Positions 23,141 to 35,013 of a stretch of 64,000 bases of DNA are shown here, piece by piece; position 1 is the stretch's first letter; each line of letters starts with the position of its first letter. The notes under the pieces were generated by a model. It was not told where the DNA came from and did not search any database. It saw only the letters and a list, made by a program, of their open reading frames with translations. The position numbers were made by a program, and so were the translations under genes. This DNA comes from Gigaspora margarita. Taxonomy: Eukaryota; Glomeromycota; Glomeromycetes; Diversisporales; Gigasporaceae. The DNA lies in contig WTPW01000713.1 of NCBI GenBank assembly GCA_009809945.1, forward strand, positions 104,726 through 168,725, read 5' to 3'.

Positions 23141-24005
23141 TTACTTAGCTTTGTGGCTATATTCGTTACTATGTCTGATGCTTAAAGAAATTAAATTATC
23201 CTTATCAATAAAATTTGATAAAATTTTCCACCCATCTGTACCAATCATTTGAAAATCCAACACTAATGACTTAAGATTTAGGGCTGGATTTTTGTCAAAT
23301 GACTTTGATAAGTGCTTCAACTCTTTAGAACTAATTTTTATCGATGATAAATTTAATGATGTTATCGGATATTCTACAGTAAGACTGTCTAAAAAGACAA
23401 CCATCGTGTTTACGAATGTGATTTTCTCAAAATTAATTTTCTTAAAGCAAATATGCCTAAGAAGTTTTCCCGTTCTTAACAACATATTGATTAACGTGTG
23501 GTTCATTACTAATTCGCATCCATCTTCAACTTTATTTTCATTATTTAAGACAATATTTAACACCATCATACAAATAAGTTACTATGTCTGATTCGGATTC
23601 TCCACACAATGCTTAAAGAAATTAAATTATCCTTATCAATAAAATTTGATAAAATTTTCCACCCATCTGTACCAATCATTTGAAAATCCAACCCTAATGA
23701 CTTAAGATTTAGGGCTGGATTTTTGTCAAATGACTTTGATAAGTGCTCCAACCCTTTAGAACTAATTTTTATCGATGATAAATTTAATGATGTTATCAGA
23801 TATTCTACAGTAAGACCGTCTAAAAAGACAACAATCGTGTTTGCAAACGTGATTTTCTCAAAATTAATTTTCTTAAGGCAAATATGCTTAAGAAGTTTTC
23901 CGTTCTTAAAAACATATTAATTAACATGTGGTTTATTGCTAATTCACATCCATCTTCAACTTTATTTTCATTATTTAAGACAATATTTAACACCATACAA
24001 ATAAT
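23141..24005 (-). repeat. Tandem duplication of about 420 bp inside the F-box/LRR gene
   Basis: The coding block containing KHLSKSFDKNPALNLKSL and FQMIGTDGWKILSNFIDKDN occurs twice (about 23160-23580 and 23595-24005) with few differences. The junction is marked by TTACTATGTCTGAT. It arose within the gene after the family had formed. Confidence 0.85.
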
Positions 24006-24520
24006 TATCAATTGACGTGATATACTTTGTATATTCAAAGAGTGTCTCTGAGTAACTTGGAAGTGTAATTTTAAATGGAATTAATGAAGCTTGTTCTTCA
24101 GCATTTAACGTCAAAAGGAGTATCCTTATGAGCCTTATATCTTGGAAAAAATGACCAGGTTCGCTCCACAAAATTGGTATCATAGTTCTACACCATTTAG
24201 TATTTACAAGTGCACATAAAAATAAGGACTTATGATAATAGTGGCATGTTGATAAAATCTTAGTTAAGATGCTTGAAAGAAAGTTTTATAGAAAAATTGT
24301 GAAAATTGCGTGTTGGATTTATAGATCCAAAAAAAAACCAAATTTGGAAAGGATGACCAAATAATCGGATATGTGCCATATTTTTTGCAATAAAACTTTT
24401 GCGTTATAATTCGTGCCATAATCGATATAGGGCTTATGCAAAGAATTTTTACTGTTAGTGCGCAGAAGGTGATTAAATAGACAAAATTTTGTGTGTTTTT
24501 TTTTTTAATTGATGACCCGC

Positions 24521-25014
24521 ATAGTGTGATCATAGCTGATAGTGTAACGTGACGCAAATTGCTATGTAAATCCTATAATATAGGAATATTTTTGCCCACC
24601 TAAGGAAAACTTAGAAAACTTTTTTCTTACTAAGTTAATGAGTCATGTCTACTAAGTGAAAATTGTAGAGCTCATCGAGACGAGTCTAATGATAGTTAGA
24701 TCATCGAAATCGGACCAGTAGATGATGAGATATCCTCAAAAAACGATTGGTCGACTATATGTAAACAAACCTATTATTGTTTACATATAGTCAGCCAATA
24801 GTTATTTGAAGGTATCTCAGCAACCACTGGCTGATTTTGATGATCTAGCTACCATTAGACTCGTCTAGATGATCACTACAATTTTCACTTATTAGTCATG
24901 ACTCATTAACTTAGTAAAAAAAAAAAAGGATTCCTTGGGTGGACAGAAAAATTCCTACATTTTAGGATTTACATACCAACAAATAGCGTCACGTTACACT
25001 ATGATCACACTATA
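24521..25014. mobile_element. Foldback element with about 240-bp arms
   Basis: The two arms meet near 24775 around ACTATATGTAAACAAACCTA...GTTTACATATAGT. The outer ends read ATAGTGTGATCATAGC..GTGTAACGTGACGC and its inverse. Each arm contains a module that also occurs in the foldback elements at 28.8 and 62.8 kb. The inverted similarity continues outward on both sides (AATTGATGACCCGC / GCGGATCATCAATT), interrupted on the right by a MITE. No coding capacity is seen. Confidence 0.8.
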
Positions 25015-25018
25015 CGAT

Positions 25019-25135
25019 CTACGGACAGTTCTTAGGGACAGTTCAGTGACCAAAATTAGGATTAGGGTTAGGGTTAGGGTAGGTGGATTTAGTTAACGTC
25101 AGTCAGCATGCACTGTCCGTAAGAACTGTCCGTAG
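25019..25135. mobile_element. Short MITE, CTACGGACAG family, copy 2
   Basis: A 117-bp element with about 25-bp TIRs (CTACGGACAGTTCTTAGGGA on the left). The core contains AGGGTTAGGGTTAGGGTAGG, three TTAGGG-type units. It is inserted in the outer right arm of the foldback structure. Confidence 0.85.
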
Positions 25136-26650
25136 ACTCGGCGATCGATTTGTGGCGGATCATCAATTAAAAAAAAAAAAAAATCATGATTTTGTCAATT
25201 TGCTGTGCAGCCAATCACAATACAAGATCAGGTGTAACAACATTAAATTAAGAAATAGCTAAATAATTGCAGTATTTAACTTTCAAATTTGTAGGCTAAA
25301 GATCACGTATATATACCTAAAATTTAGAAAGAAAAAGTTGGATTCATAGGTAAAATTTTATATTATCGGCGATTTTTAAAAACTTAATTTTTTTTCTTAA
25401 TTGCATGTTACAAATTAACATTTATTAGGCAAAAGAATGTTTTCTTGCGCCGTCGGGCAAATGAAAATCTTGTGATGACCTGGCTTTAAGAGACCTCCAA
25501 ATTTGGCAGCATTACGTACGTACGTTGTGGCGGTGAAAAAGTGCCTAACGACTAATACCAAACGAAATTATTACTCTCCTAATCTTAATCTTAATAGTGG
25601 AAAACTACGATCGAGCCGTGAAAAGATTTGGTACGAATAATTAGGGTCTTTGGATTAGGGCTCTAGATTACATCACGAGTCGAGTATAAATTATTATTAT
25701 TATTATTATTATTTTATTCAGTGTCATGTGAATTATTTGCCAAATTTTTCATTCTCCAAATTTTTGCATTTTAAGGCAACTTCGGAAGACGGTTAATTGA
25801 TATATCATTTAAAGAATTTGATTTTCCCAGTACCGTAAGTACGTTACGATAGAGCCTATTTTTCGATTCCTTATCCCAATTAGTTGATTTATCGATATCG
25901 AATATGTGCCGTTATCATTAATTGATTTTATGCTTACAATGCACTTCGGTCTTTCTGCAGTGTGAATTTTGTGACCTTACAAGATATTTAACCTGGTAAC
26001 TTATTAATATTATTCTCTCAATTTTGGAGAAATTAACACTCATCATTGTCCAGGACTTTGTTTTACATTCTTATTTTTGAGCTCACTTGTGTTGATCGAA
26101 TCAACTTTTTATTTTCAATCCCACTAATTCAGCACAATTGTTACAGGAATATCATCATCAGGTACCATAAGTATACCTTTGGTTTTCGTGTCTATAGTTT
26201 GGTTCAATTTTTCATTGTCTATCGTACTAACTTACACTATAAAAATTCTTTCGTAAGTCCTTCTGTTTATATGTATTTGTACCTTCAGCTAATTTCAAAC
26301 TACACTCAACCGCCCTTTTATCATCTTTTTCTGTGCCTATATAATGATGACAACATCAAGTAAACTCTAAATTCCAGTACACTGCCGTAATCAGTATGCG
26401 AAGTTTACAATTATTAATGTTCAAAATATAAAAAATTAAATTTGCATATAGGAATTGGAACCGCCTAAAATTTTTCTTAATCGCTTAATCGTTTAACTGT
26501 TTAACCGTTTAATTTGGCCGGCATTAAATAATTCCGGCCCACGACCAAAATAATTCTGTCCGGAACTATAGAGCAATTTTTAAATCCCTATTTGTATACC
26601 ATCAAAAAATTTATTTAATCTGTGTTCTCAGAGAAAATTGAGAAATTTAG
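25136..26650. other. Intergenic; element remnants and (ATT)n microsatellite
   Basis: 25200-25430 resembles the core of the 2.1-kb and 32.6-kb elements (GATTCATAGGTAAAATTT, ATCGGCGATTTTTAAAAAC). A trinucleotide run (ATT)n lies at 25691-25713. The 105-residue plus-strand frame at 26046-26363 has no recognisable family. A motif CGTTTAACTGTTTAACCGTT at 26489 has weaker parallels near 30730 and 31495. Confidence 0.4.
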
Positions 26651-26659
26651 TTTCACAAT

Positions 26660-27340
26660 GTTCAAGACAACATTGTCCTTTTAGGCTAGCATAATTCAGA
26701 TGCCATTCATACCAGTCATACGCTTCATTCAGATTCTTATTTCCTCCACAATATATGTTCAGCTTCAACTTTCTACTACGAGATCATGGAATTTCTTAAA
26801 ATGCTTTCTAACTCCTGTTATACTGCTATAACAATGCACAAAAAGTGGGTTCATTCTACCGGCATGTTTATATTCAGCGTTTTTATTCTCATAAGCCTAG
26901 TTCATGATAACCACAAAAGTACTAACATTAAATATCTCTTTGGCAAATCTCTTAGAAGATTTTGATAACAAATGAATGCATTGGGTTCACCGCCAATCTT
27001 TTTCTGGCAGTAACATCCAATAATATACAATGATCCATCTTAAAAATTTTAAATGTTGGCAAACATCTTTTCATTAATTTCCATCTTGGTTATTCCATCA
27101 ACACATTCAATTTCAGCATACATTACAATATTATTTGGTGCTTCATAATTATTCATTCCATCATCTCCTTCTTCTTCATTCCCATTTGCGCAGCAATCTC
27201 TAATCGTATATATTCTATCAGTGTAACTCTTTTTTGATAAGGTTCAACCACGTTCTCTTCTTTTTCTAACTCTCCCAATGACTTAATCATAAACATCTCA
27301 ATATCTGCTTCAGGGTTGAGTTCTTTATTGCCGTATTAAT
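26660..27340 (-). pseudogene. Decayed Sel1-repeat region
   Basis: The minus strand around 26960-27050 reads GSLYIIGCYCQKKIGGEPN and AFICYQNLLRDL, aligning with GTFNVGYCYDNGIGVEKDE and AFIYYQKSAEM of the 4.1-kb gene. Weaker units continue to about 27330. Stops and frameshifts are frequent. This is another relic of the same family. Confidence 0.5.
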
Positions 27341-28763
27341 ATTTGTTGTTGGCTTTGTTTTTGTTGAGAGTACAATATGTGAGAGCTATAGGTATTTTCC
27401 ACAGGTTAAAGTATAAATCTTCCATATTTAAGTATGCTATTTGATCCAGGCTATTGGGTGCAATTTTGATTAACTAGGCGGTTTGATATCTCAATTTTTG
27501 ATATTTTATCCGTGATTAATTAAAATATCAGATTAATAATTAAACTCGAACTCTGACGTTTTTATTTAAGTAATATTTCAAGGTTTATACACAAGTTTTT
27601 CGCTATTCAATTTTTCTTACATATCTATCCTATTTACTCTACATTAGGAATGGTAAGAAAACAGTTTAGGCCTGTTTTTTTTTTTGTGTTTTTTTATTTA
27701 AAACATAAACAACAGAGTCTGATTATTTAATTTCTTGAAAATTTTCATACGAAAAATATTCAATAAAAATAGCACGTAGGAAATAAAGGTGCTGGGGTAC
27801 AGATTCTAAGTTCCAGAGAAGTCAACGTTTTGTGCATGATTAAGTAGTTTGACTCTACACGTTAAAATTTTTAATATATTTATGAAATTTGATTGGTTAA
27901 TCTTTGTGTCAAATTACTGATGACTATATATCTCCAATATATAGAGTCAAATTTAATGTTGTGGGACCGGAAACGTGACCTGGTTGCAGGCACGTGCCCG
28001 CGTGACCCGGGTGTCGACGAATTTGGGTTTACTGGCGGAATTCCGGGAATTCCGGGAATTGGAGGAATGCGAGAAATATCTGAATACGTGATATATCAGC
28101 TATACGAGCACTTCGAGTTTATCTGTACTTGCAGAGATATCAGCGATTACAGCGATATCAGTAATTCCAACATGTAAAAATAGAATTTGAATCCTTATAA
28201 ATAAAGGCCGTTTGGCCTTTGGGGAACGACATGGAATTCCCACTTTTGCCTTAATAAATCACATATACTATTATAAACGTTCCTTTATTTGTCTTTAAAT
28301 AAATAATACAAGTACATATCGATACATAATAAACTAATACATTAGTTGAGTCGCTATTACTACGCATATTTTGCCTAAACTATTCCGAAACTCTGCCCAA
28401 CCACTCAGCCAAATCTAACACGCCTTTTTAACATAACCTAAATTTCGGTTACGAAGCTAACCCCGACCCCTCGATAGACTCGCCGATTTATAGGGTTGTC
28501 AGCGTCAAAAATTTTGGGTGATCTACCAATCCGCGCATATGATACTATGCAAGGTATCTATGTGCAATTTTTTTTACACAGTATAAAAAGCATATTATGT
28601 GTCACTCCATTAATAAAAATAGATCAATTTTATTTGTCACGCAGTACCCGACAAAGTACTATAACGCATCAAGAACATAAATCAATTTTAGAGAACATTT
28701 TAGGCCTATTAAAAATGCAACCGCAGATCTATCAAAAGCGATGCTTTTGCCTTACGGACACAT
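27341..28763. other. Intergenic, no gene recognised
   Basis: Mostly AT-rich. A GC-rich patch at 27975-28060 contains CGTGACCCGGGTGTCGACG and a repeated GGAATTCC palindrome. Frames of 90-94 residues (27893-28177, 28496-28768) show no domain and unconvincing composition. Confidence 0.4.
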
Positions 28764-29403
28764 ACTGATCACATGATACTATCTTACGAGCGCGTACCAA
28801 ACTAAATAACTTTTTAAATTAAAGTGATCCGGTAGGGCTTTTGTATTAAGTTAACCTACTTGATCATACTAATAAAACTTGTTCTCATGGTCTTTTTAGT
28901 TCTAATACTGGTGAGACTATTAAAATCTGTCCAGTAGAACCAGAGATATGGCCTTTCGAATTTTGGAGAATTATATAATTTTAATAACCTCACCACTATT
29001 AGAACTGGAAATATTTGAGAAAAAGCTTTCTTATGACGATAAAGGAGATTGACTTAGTACAAAAACCCTTTCAGATCGTTTTTTTTAATTTTAAAAAAGA
29101 AAAAAAATAAGAAAAGGTGATCCGGAAGACTCTCGTACTAAGTTCGTCTTTCTATCACTCTAAGTAAACTTGTTCCTCTTATCATTCTGGTTCTAATGGT
29201 AGTAAGATTATTAAAATCTTTTCAATAGAACTGGAGATATAACCTCTTAAAGTTTATGCGATGCTTTCATATAATCTTAGTAAATTCGAAAGGTCATATC
29301 TCCAGTTCTACTAGACGGATTTTAATAATTTACCATCTTTATGATTAGAATGACCAGGAGAACAAGTTTTATTAGTATTATAAGATAGTATCACATGATC
29401 AGT
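28764..29403. mobile_element. Foldback element, 640 bp, with repeated internal module
   Basis: The outer ends are ACTGATCACATGATACTATC and the inverse, GATAGTATCACATGATCAGT. Inside, a block of about 90 bp (AATAAAACTTGTTCT..., TTCTAAT..., GAGATAT) appears four times, two direct and two inverted. The block TGATCCGG also occurs twice. The right end lies 12 bp from a hAT MITE. Confidence 0.75.
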
Positions 29404-29415
29404 ACGTGTACATGC

Positions 29416-29858
29416 TAGGGTGTCCAGGATTATGCGATGCGATGAGGTAAATTATGCGGCCGAACTGAGGTTGATTATGCGATGGATGCGAAATAAATTT
29501 AAAATTATGCGATCAATTAGGTCGATTATGCGATTTTTATTATATGTAATTAATTCTTTTAGTTCTGTTTTTCGGATTTTTTCGGACGTTCACCAAAAAT
29601 TTTGCTCCAACTATGCTCGTAATTTAAGTTCATTCATTTTCCACATCGGAACTTTTCGGGACCTACATTCTATCATCACTCTGTCACCTAAATTACAAAT
29701 TTAAAGCTTGCCGGATGAAGTTAACATATTCCCAACAACCAATCAACTTTTATTCACGTGATTTATGCTTTTTTTTGCTTGTTTATGCGAAGCATATGCG
29801 ATGCGAAAAATAGCAAATTATGCGCATAATATCGCATCGCATAATCCTGGACACCCTA
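29416..29858. mobile_element. hAT MITE, 443 bp, TAGGGTGTCC family
   Basis: The termini TAGGGTGTCCAGGATTATGC and its inverse are followed by subterminal GATGCGAT repeats. The 8-bp duplication GTACATGC is exact on both sides (29408-29415 and 29859-29866). Reading frames inside (29420-29704, 29765-30010) come from repeated TATGCGAT and are not genes. Its sister is at 54082-54516, and the 9.5-kb element uses the same ends. Confidence 0.93.
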
Positions 29859-30199
29859 GTACATGCCCAACGTGCCGTTCCGTTTTACATAATTATCATG
29901 TGATTAAATTTAATTGGTTGATTATAAAAGTCAACAAGGCTCGTGCTTTTCTAGAGAGAATTGCATTAAGCGGTCCTCGAACAGACGACCAATCTGAGAC
30001 AGATCAGTGATAAGCTGTTGGTCAATCCGTCGCCCCATACTGTACCCCATAAACATAATATAAAAAAAAATTATATTCATTCTTAAAACCATTATTAGTA
30101 TTACCTGATTGTCCAATTAAATTTTCATGCGTTTATCTTAATCGATCTAATTGATCGAAGAAACAAGCGCATTAGTTATAGCTTTATATACTAGATCTT

Positions 30200-31740
30200 T
30201 GTACATAAAATTTTTTTTTTTTACTAAAAAAAGGAGCTAACACCTTCATACCTTCATGTTGGAAATTATAAGGAGTTTAGTTGAAGGAACTTCTTTTTTG
30301 TAAATCATTGCTTCGTTGAAACACTTAGAACATGAAACGGCAATCTACGCGAAAAACTGTGAAACTAGAGTAAATGCAAATACCAGTTCCTATTGGGTTT
30401 GGGTTTGAGTTTCTTGTTTCAAAAATAGGAACTAATAACTTCTTCTTTTACAGATTTGTGCTTCATTAAAACAGTAGAACGCGAAAATAGTTATTTGAAA
30501 TTTGAATTTGAATGATCGGGAGAGAAACTAGAATAAATAAACTAAAGTATCCAGTTTCAATGCTTTTGTCTGGGTTTGTTTCTTTTTTTTTTCTTCAAAT
30601 AAGAACTAACAATTACTTCTTTCTTGTGGGCCTTCACTAAGTTGGAACGGTTGGAAGACGAAATGAGCACCTGAAGATTTGGATGTGTGTCTTGGAAATA
30701 ATTCATGAATAGAGATTGGACTACTAAATTTTCTAACCATTTAACCGTATCATATTAACCAATTAATTCAACCAGCATTAAGAGTAGGTTTGACCAGTAA
30801 TCAACATAATTCAACCCGTAAAGATGTAACATTTTTATGCGGTTAAACAGGATAAGTATCCTCTTGATCTTTTGATTGGTTTCTTTTTTCAGAATAAGAA
30901 CTAATAATTTCGTTTTTTTATAGGTCTTTGTTTTTCGTTAAACATAAGCTTGATAATATCAGTTTGAAGCTGATTCGAAATTTTTTTTTTTACTCAAAAA
31001 AGGTGCTAACGCCTTCATGGTGGAAATTATTAGGGGTTTAGTTGAGGAAACTTCTTTTTTGTAAATAATTACTTCAATGAAACGATTGGAACATGAAACA
31101 GTGATATACGCGAAAATCTCGCAACTATAGTAAATGCAAATACCAGTTTCTATTGGGTTTGGGTTTGAGTTTCTTGTTTCAATATAGGAACTAATAATTT
31201 CTTCTTTTACAGATTTGTGCTTCATTAAAACAGTTGAAACAATAGAACGCGAAAATATGTATTTAAAATTTGGTTAATTTGGATTTGAGCGATCGGAAGA
31301 GAAACTAGAAACAAGTATTTAATTTCAATTCTTTTGTCTGGATTAGTTTTATTTTTTTTCTTCAAATAAGAACTAACAATTTCTTCTTTCTTGTGTAAGT
31401 TGGAACGGTTGGAAGACGAAATGAGCACTTGAAGATTTAGATATGTGTCTTGGAAATGAGTCATGAATAGAGATTGGACTACTAAATTTTTCTAACCTTT
31501 TAACTGTGTTAACCATTTAATTCAACCAGTATTAAAGAGTAGTTTTAGCCAGTAACCAAATAATTCAACCCGGAACGATTAAACATTTTTTATGCGGTTA
31601 AACGGGCCATAAAACGAAAGTGCCTCTTGATCTTTTGTTTTTTTTTTTTTTTTTTTTTTGTTTTTTTTTTTTTTTTTTTTTATTTCAGAATAGGAACTGA
31701 TAAATTTTTTTTTAAAGACCCTTGTTTTTTGTTGGAATAT
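30200..31740. repeat. Two tandem copies of a 770-bp block
   Basis: Copy 1 (about 30205-30970) and copy 2 (about 30978-31740) share AGGAACTTC/GGAAACTTC TTTTTTGTAAAT, GTAAATGCAAATACCAGTT, TTGGGTTTGGGTTTGAGTTT and ACAGATTTGTGCTTCATTAA, with roughly 10 percent divergence. Each block is itself made of shorter related units containing TAGGAACTAATAA..TTCTTCTTT. A nearly pure T tract occupies 31639-31681. Minus-strand frames here show no known domain. Confidence 0.8.
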
Positions 31741-32591
31741 AAGTTTGATAATAGCAATTTATAATAGCAGTTTGAACGCGGATAAGAGCTGACTCGAATT
31801 TCTTTTTTTTTTATTTTTTTATATATATATTTTTTTTTTATAGCATGACAGATTCACTTTTATTCTTTGTAGATTTATTTAGCACATGGATTGAAACCAT
31901 TTCTTTTTGTAGATTACTTTATTAGAATGGTGGTTGGGCCAATACACGATGTTGTAGTTTTTTTTTCAATGTCGTTAATTTAGTAACCTTTGTAGGGTAG
32001 AATATGTGGAAAATCTGGACGTTAGATTGGTTTTTCTTTAGATTTTTTCGACATAAGCAATGACTAAATGGCGACAAGAGTTTCGAACTATGATTTTTCT
32101 AGGGCAAAAATATATTTCTTTTACTAATATGAAGTCTTGAAATTTTACTGGTGTGATTATAAGAGAAATAAATAACGGGCTTATGAAATTATTACAAAAA
32201 ACATATAATAGTATTGAATTGTATAATATGACAAGATTTTTTTCGTATTTTGTATATTTCATTTTTATTTATTTTTATTAAAGTAAAATAAAAAAATTCG
32301 AATATTACATCATTCGTATATTACGTACTATAGCAATTTTAATGTCTCATAATTAATATAACTTTCAATTATAACATTGCAAATCATAATGATTGCATTA
32401 TGACTTCAAAATACACGCCTTAAAGAGATAAAATTAAATGCCTACAATCTCCAACAAAGATAGTAAGCAATAAACTTGAACCTCTAATGACAAGTTTTCC
32501 TTGGTGGTACTTATTTATTCTACGGGTTAATTGTTTAGAATGAATCAAGTTAAGTATTTTATAAAACTATTATATTTAAAATAAGAAAATT
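31741..32591. other. Intergenic, no gene recognised
   Basis: T-rich then AT-rich sequence. A 74-residue minus-strand frame (32038-32262) has no recognisable motif. Confidence 0.4.
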
Positions 32592-32913
32592 GCTAACCAT
32601 AACCGCGGTGATGATCACCTGTGATCTACAATGAATAAACAATTTTTATTAAATTCTTTTAATGTTAAGGTAAGGGTAAAGGTTAGAGGTTAGGTTAGAG
32701 GTTGGAATAGAGGTTGATATATAGTAAAATTTAGCAAAGAATTGTTTTTTTGCATAAAAAAAAGTAGTTACATAGACAAAATTTTTAGTTAGAAGTTATT
32801 TTTTAAAAAATTCTTTATTTTTGTTCTACAAAATTAATTTACATGTTACACCTGATCCTGAATTTTGATTGGCAAATTATATACAGGTGATCATCACCGC
32901 GGTTATGGTTAGC
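32592..32913. mobile_element. MITE with perfect 31-bp terminal inverted repeats
   Basis: The left end GCTAACCATAACCGCGGTGA continues TGATCACCTGT and is perfectly inverted at the right end. The core contains GGTAAGGGTAAAGGTTAGAG and the shared GTTACACCTGATCCTGAATT block at about 32848. No direct target duplication is evident; the flanks AAAATT and AATATT extend the palindrome imperfectly. Confidence 0.85.
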
Positions 32914-33119
32914 AATATTCTTTAAAATAATCTATTAAGTTTATGGAATATTTACATTTAATTTCTATTCAAGAAAATTTTAGAACGAGTATAAAAAACA
33001 TCTATTATTTATGATAATTAAATGTGTGGTGAGTGTTTTTAATAATCTAAATAATTAATGTAGGCTATTCAAGTTCATGAACACTTACTGTTTAAATTTT
33101 ATTTTAGATCATAAGTACT

Positions 33120-33490
33120 GTACTATGAAACGTGGGCGCATTCAGGAATTAAAAAAACATTTAGATCTGCTGAATGTAAGTTTCTTGATCGCGATGATTC
33201 CAGAAAAATGGCTGAGGTTATGAATGGCATTTAAATCTTCTAAGAAGGTCACTGGAGAAATAATTTTGGATTCAGTCATTAAAAAGCATACACGCAGAAA
33301 GAAAGATTCATCAAAAAACAGTATTTAAAATCTGTTGAACGTGGTTGTTTCGCAGAATGGCTGTAGAATATATATATGAATGTCGTTTCAAATCTGATGA
33401 GGCACGAATAAAAGAACTAAAATAGTATTCAAAATCTATTACAAGCGTTAATTCTAAAAAAATGGTCACGAGTGCATAAATAAAGTTTAT
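33120..33490 (+). pseudogene. Sel1-repeat remnant
   Basis: The plus strand at about 33316-33352 reads QYLKSVERGCFAEWL, matching the YLKSAE.GN..GQ pattern; other scraps precede it near 33150 (KKHLDLLN) and follow at about 33420 (YSKSITS). Frames are short. It is a decayed relative of the 11.8-kb gene in the same orientation. Confidence 0.4.
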
Positions 33491-33913
33491 AATTGCTAAA
33501 GACATTCTAAAATGTAAACATTTTGAATTTTAAAATTATTTTTTGAGGGTCAAGTATTTAGAATGAAGTATTAGAATGAAGTATTCTATTTACAATCATG
33601 AATATTTTAATTTAACATCTATTCATCATAATTTTGGTGCGAGTATAAAATTATCTATTAATTTAAACCTAAAACATTTACAGAATAAGAACTTTTTTAA
33701 TCTAAATTTAAAATAAGTTATTAAGTTTATAAATACTTATGATTTATAATCTCATTTTATATCGTGAATATAAAAGTGCACTTTTAAAGATTAAAGCTAT
33801 CGATTTCCACGAATGTTTACTATATAATGTTGTTATAATTATGATGATTTGGGTGTTTTAATACATCTCATTCAATGAGATCGACTAATGATTGAATCTC
33901 GCACAAATACATT

Positions 33914-34022
33914 ATAGTTATTGTATGGGTTTGTAGTGAATAACCCAGTTACATACGGGTTCATATTCCGTGCCGAAGGCACGTGTGTAACGGGTTATTC
34001 AACATACCCATATAATAACTAT
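33914..34022. repeat. Inverted repeat, 109 bp
   Basis: ATAGTTATTGTATGGGTTTG...GAATAACCC is mirrored by GGGTTATTCAACATACCC ATATAATAACTAT. The centre contains the palindrome GTGCCGAAGGCAC. It is probably a short MITE or hairpin. Confidence 0.65.
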
Positions 34023-34023
34023 C

Positions 34024-34111
34024 TTATTGCACGGTGTCTGACGTAATAATCCCGTGCCAATAAGTAAATGAAAAAAAGCACGGGTTGTCACATAAGACCC
34101 GTGCAATAAAT
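34024..34111. repeat. Inverted repeat, 88 bp
   Basis: TTATTGCACGG and its inverse CCGTGCAATAA bound an element with an inner CCCGTGC/GCACGGG pair. ATCT occurs just outside both ends. It directly adjoins the preceding inverted repeat, upstream of P450 flank block A. Confidence 0.6.
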
Positions 34112-35013
34112 CTTATTAATTAATATTGAACAAAACTGTAATGAATAATATTATTCTATTCTTTTTATATTCACAAAAAAAAAAATAAACTTCTTATTGT
34201 AAAGCAACTTTTCTAATAAATTGAGTCTATTGCTATTATAAAAAAATTTAAATTGTAAAATTATTAAAATTGAAAAGAAGATAGCACAACTGAAGTTGAA
34301 GTTTTGGTAGCTAGTTAAATAGAATTCTTATTTATTATTTTTTTTTTGGTTTTTTAGTGGATAGCAAAGTTTATAACAAATTCAAAATAAAAAAAAGAAT
34401 GCTTAAGCATTTAGTTCTATAAATACTGTATTATTATTAACCGTAATACTTGAGAATATCCAATAATGGAGTTTTGATCATCAAACATCATTTCTTGTTA
34501 ATTTAAACCAAAACAATTCATGGTTTAATAAGCATATATGATTAACGGATTAAAAATCCAAGTCTAAAAATAGCATTATATTATCTATCTTGATCAAAAA
34601 ATATGTTCCAATCAATAAAATTTGCTCTATTATTATAATATACTTATTAAATTAAAAGTATATACATAGCTATTAATAAGAATCAATTTCTACTATTATA
34701 AAATGATAGCTATTTATAAATATGTACTCTTTATTAGATCTGATTAATTGAATTTAATAATTTTAATAATAAGTATAAAATTTGTAATATTGATATAAAT
34801 CTTGTTTATATAAAAATATACTAAAATACTATATATTTATAGCTTATATACTAATGAAATACCAATAATGAAGTAAAAATATATATAGAAGACTTTAAAA
34901 GATAAATAAAGAAAATGAGAAAATTATAAAGAATCTAATGCTAAGCTTTAATACGAATTAAACTGCAATACATCATATTATTTTCAAATTCATAAGTTTA
35001 ATGAACAATATTG
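34112..35013. repeat. P450 downstream flank, block A
   Basis: About 900 bp following the stop of P450 copy A is matched at 41478-42546 and again at 63372-64000. Shared strings include ATTCTATTCTTTTTATATTC, CATGGTTTAATAAGCATATA and TTATTATAATATACTTATTA. It contains no gene. Confidence 0.85.

Larger units (their letters stand above)
21434..24290 (-). pseudogene. F-box/leucine-rich-repeat protein gene, decayed and interrupted by transposons
   Basis: The N-terminal part reads ILTKILSTCHYYHKSLFLCA, LVNTKWCRTMIPILWSEPG (F-box-like, about 24130-24265), followed by LTLNAEEQASLIPFKITLPS. The C-terminal part consists of ribonuclease-inhibitor-type LRRs of about 28 residues (LANALCNNATLKSLNINDNN, TLTSLDLGYNNIGSEGGEAL) and ends RLIFLDLRMNNINFQ...ILQ with a stop at 21434. 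F-box proteins recruit substrates to SCF ubiquitin ligases, with LRRs as the usual binding surface. A hAT-like element (21565-22504) splits the last LRRs; across its 8-bp duplication the frame rejoins exactly as NIGLDGGKA. Several frameshifts occur between 22726 and 23140, and a block of about 420 bp is duplicated in tandem. No start codon is evident before the F-box. Confidence 0.8.

Noticed and set aside
25062-25081. Interstitial telomere (TTAGGG repeats)
   Set aside because: Only about three units, and they lie inside a 117-bp MITE.
29420-30010. Plus-strand frames of 81-94 residues
   Set aside because: They fall within the hAT MITE and reflect repeated TATGCGAT.
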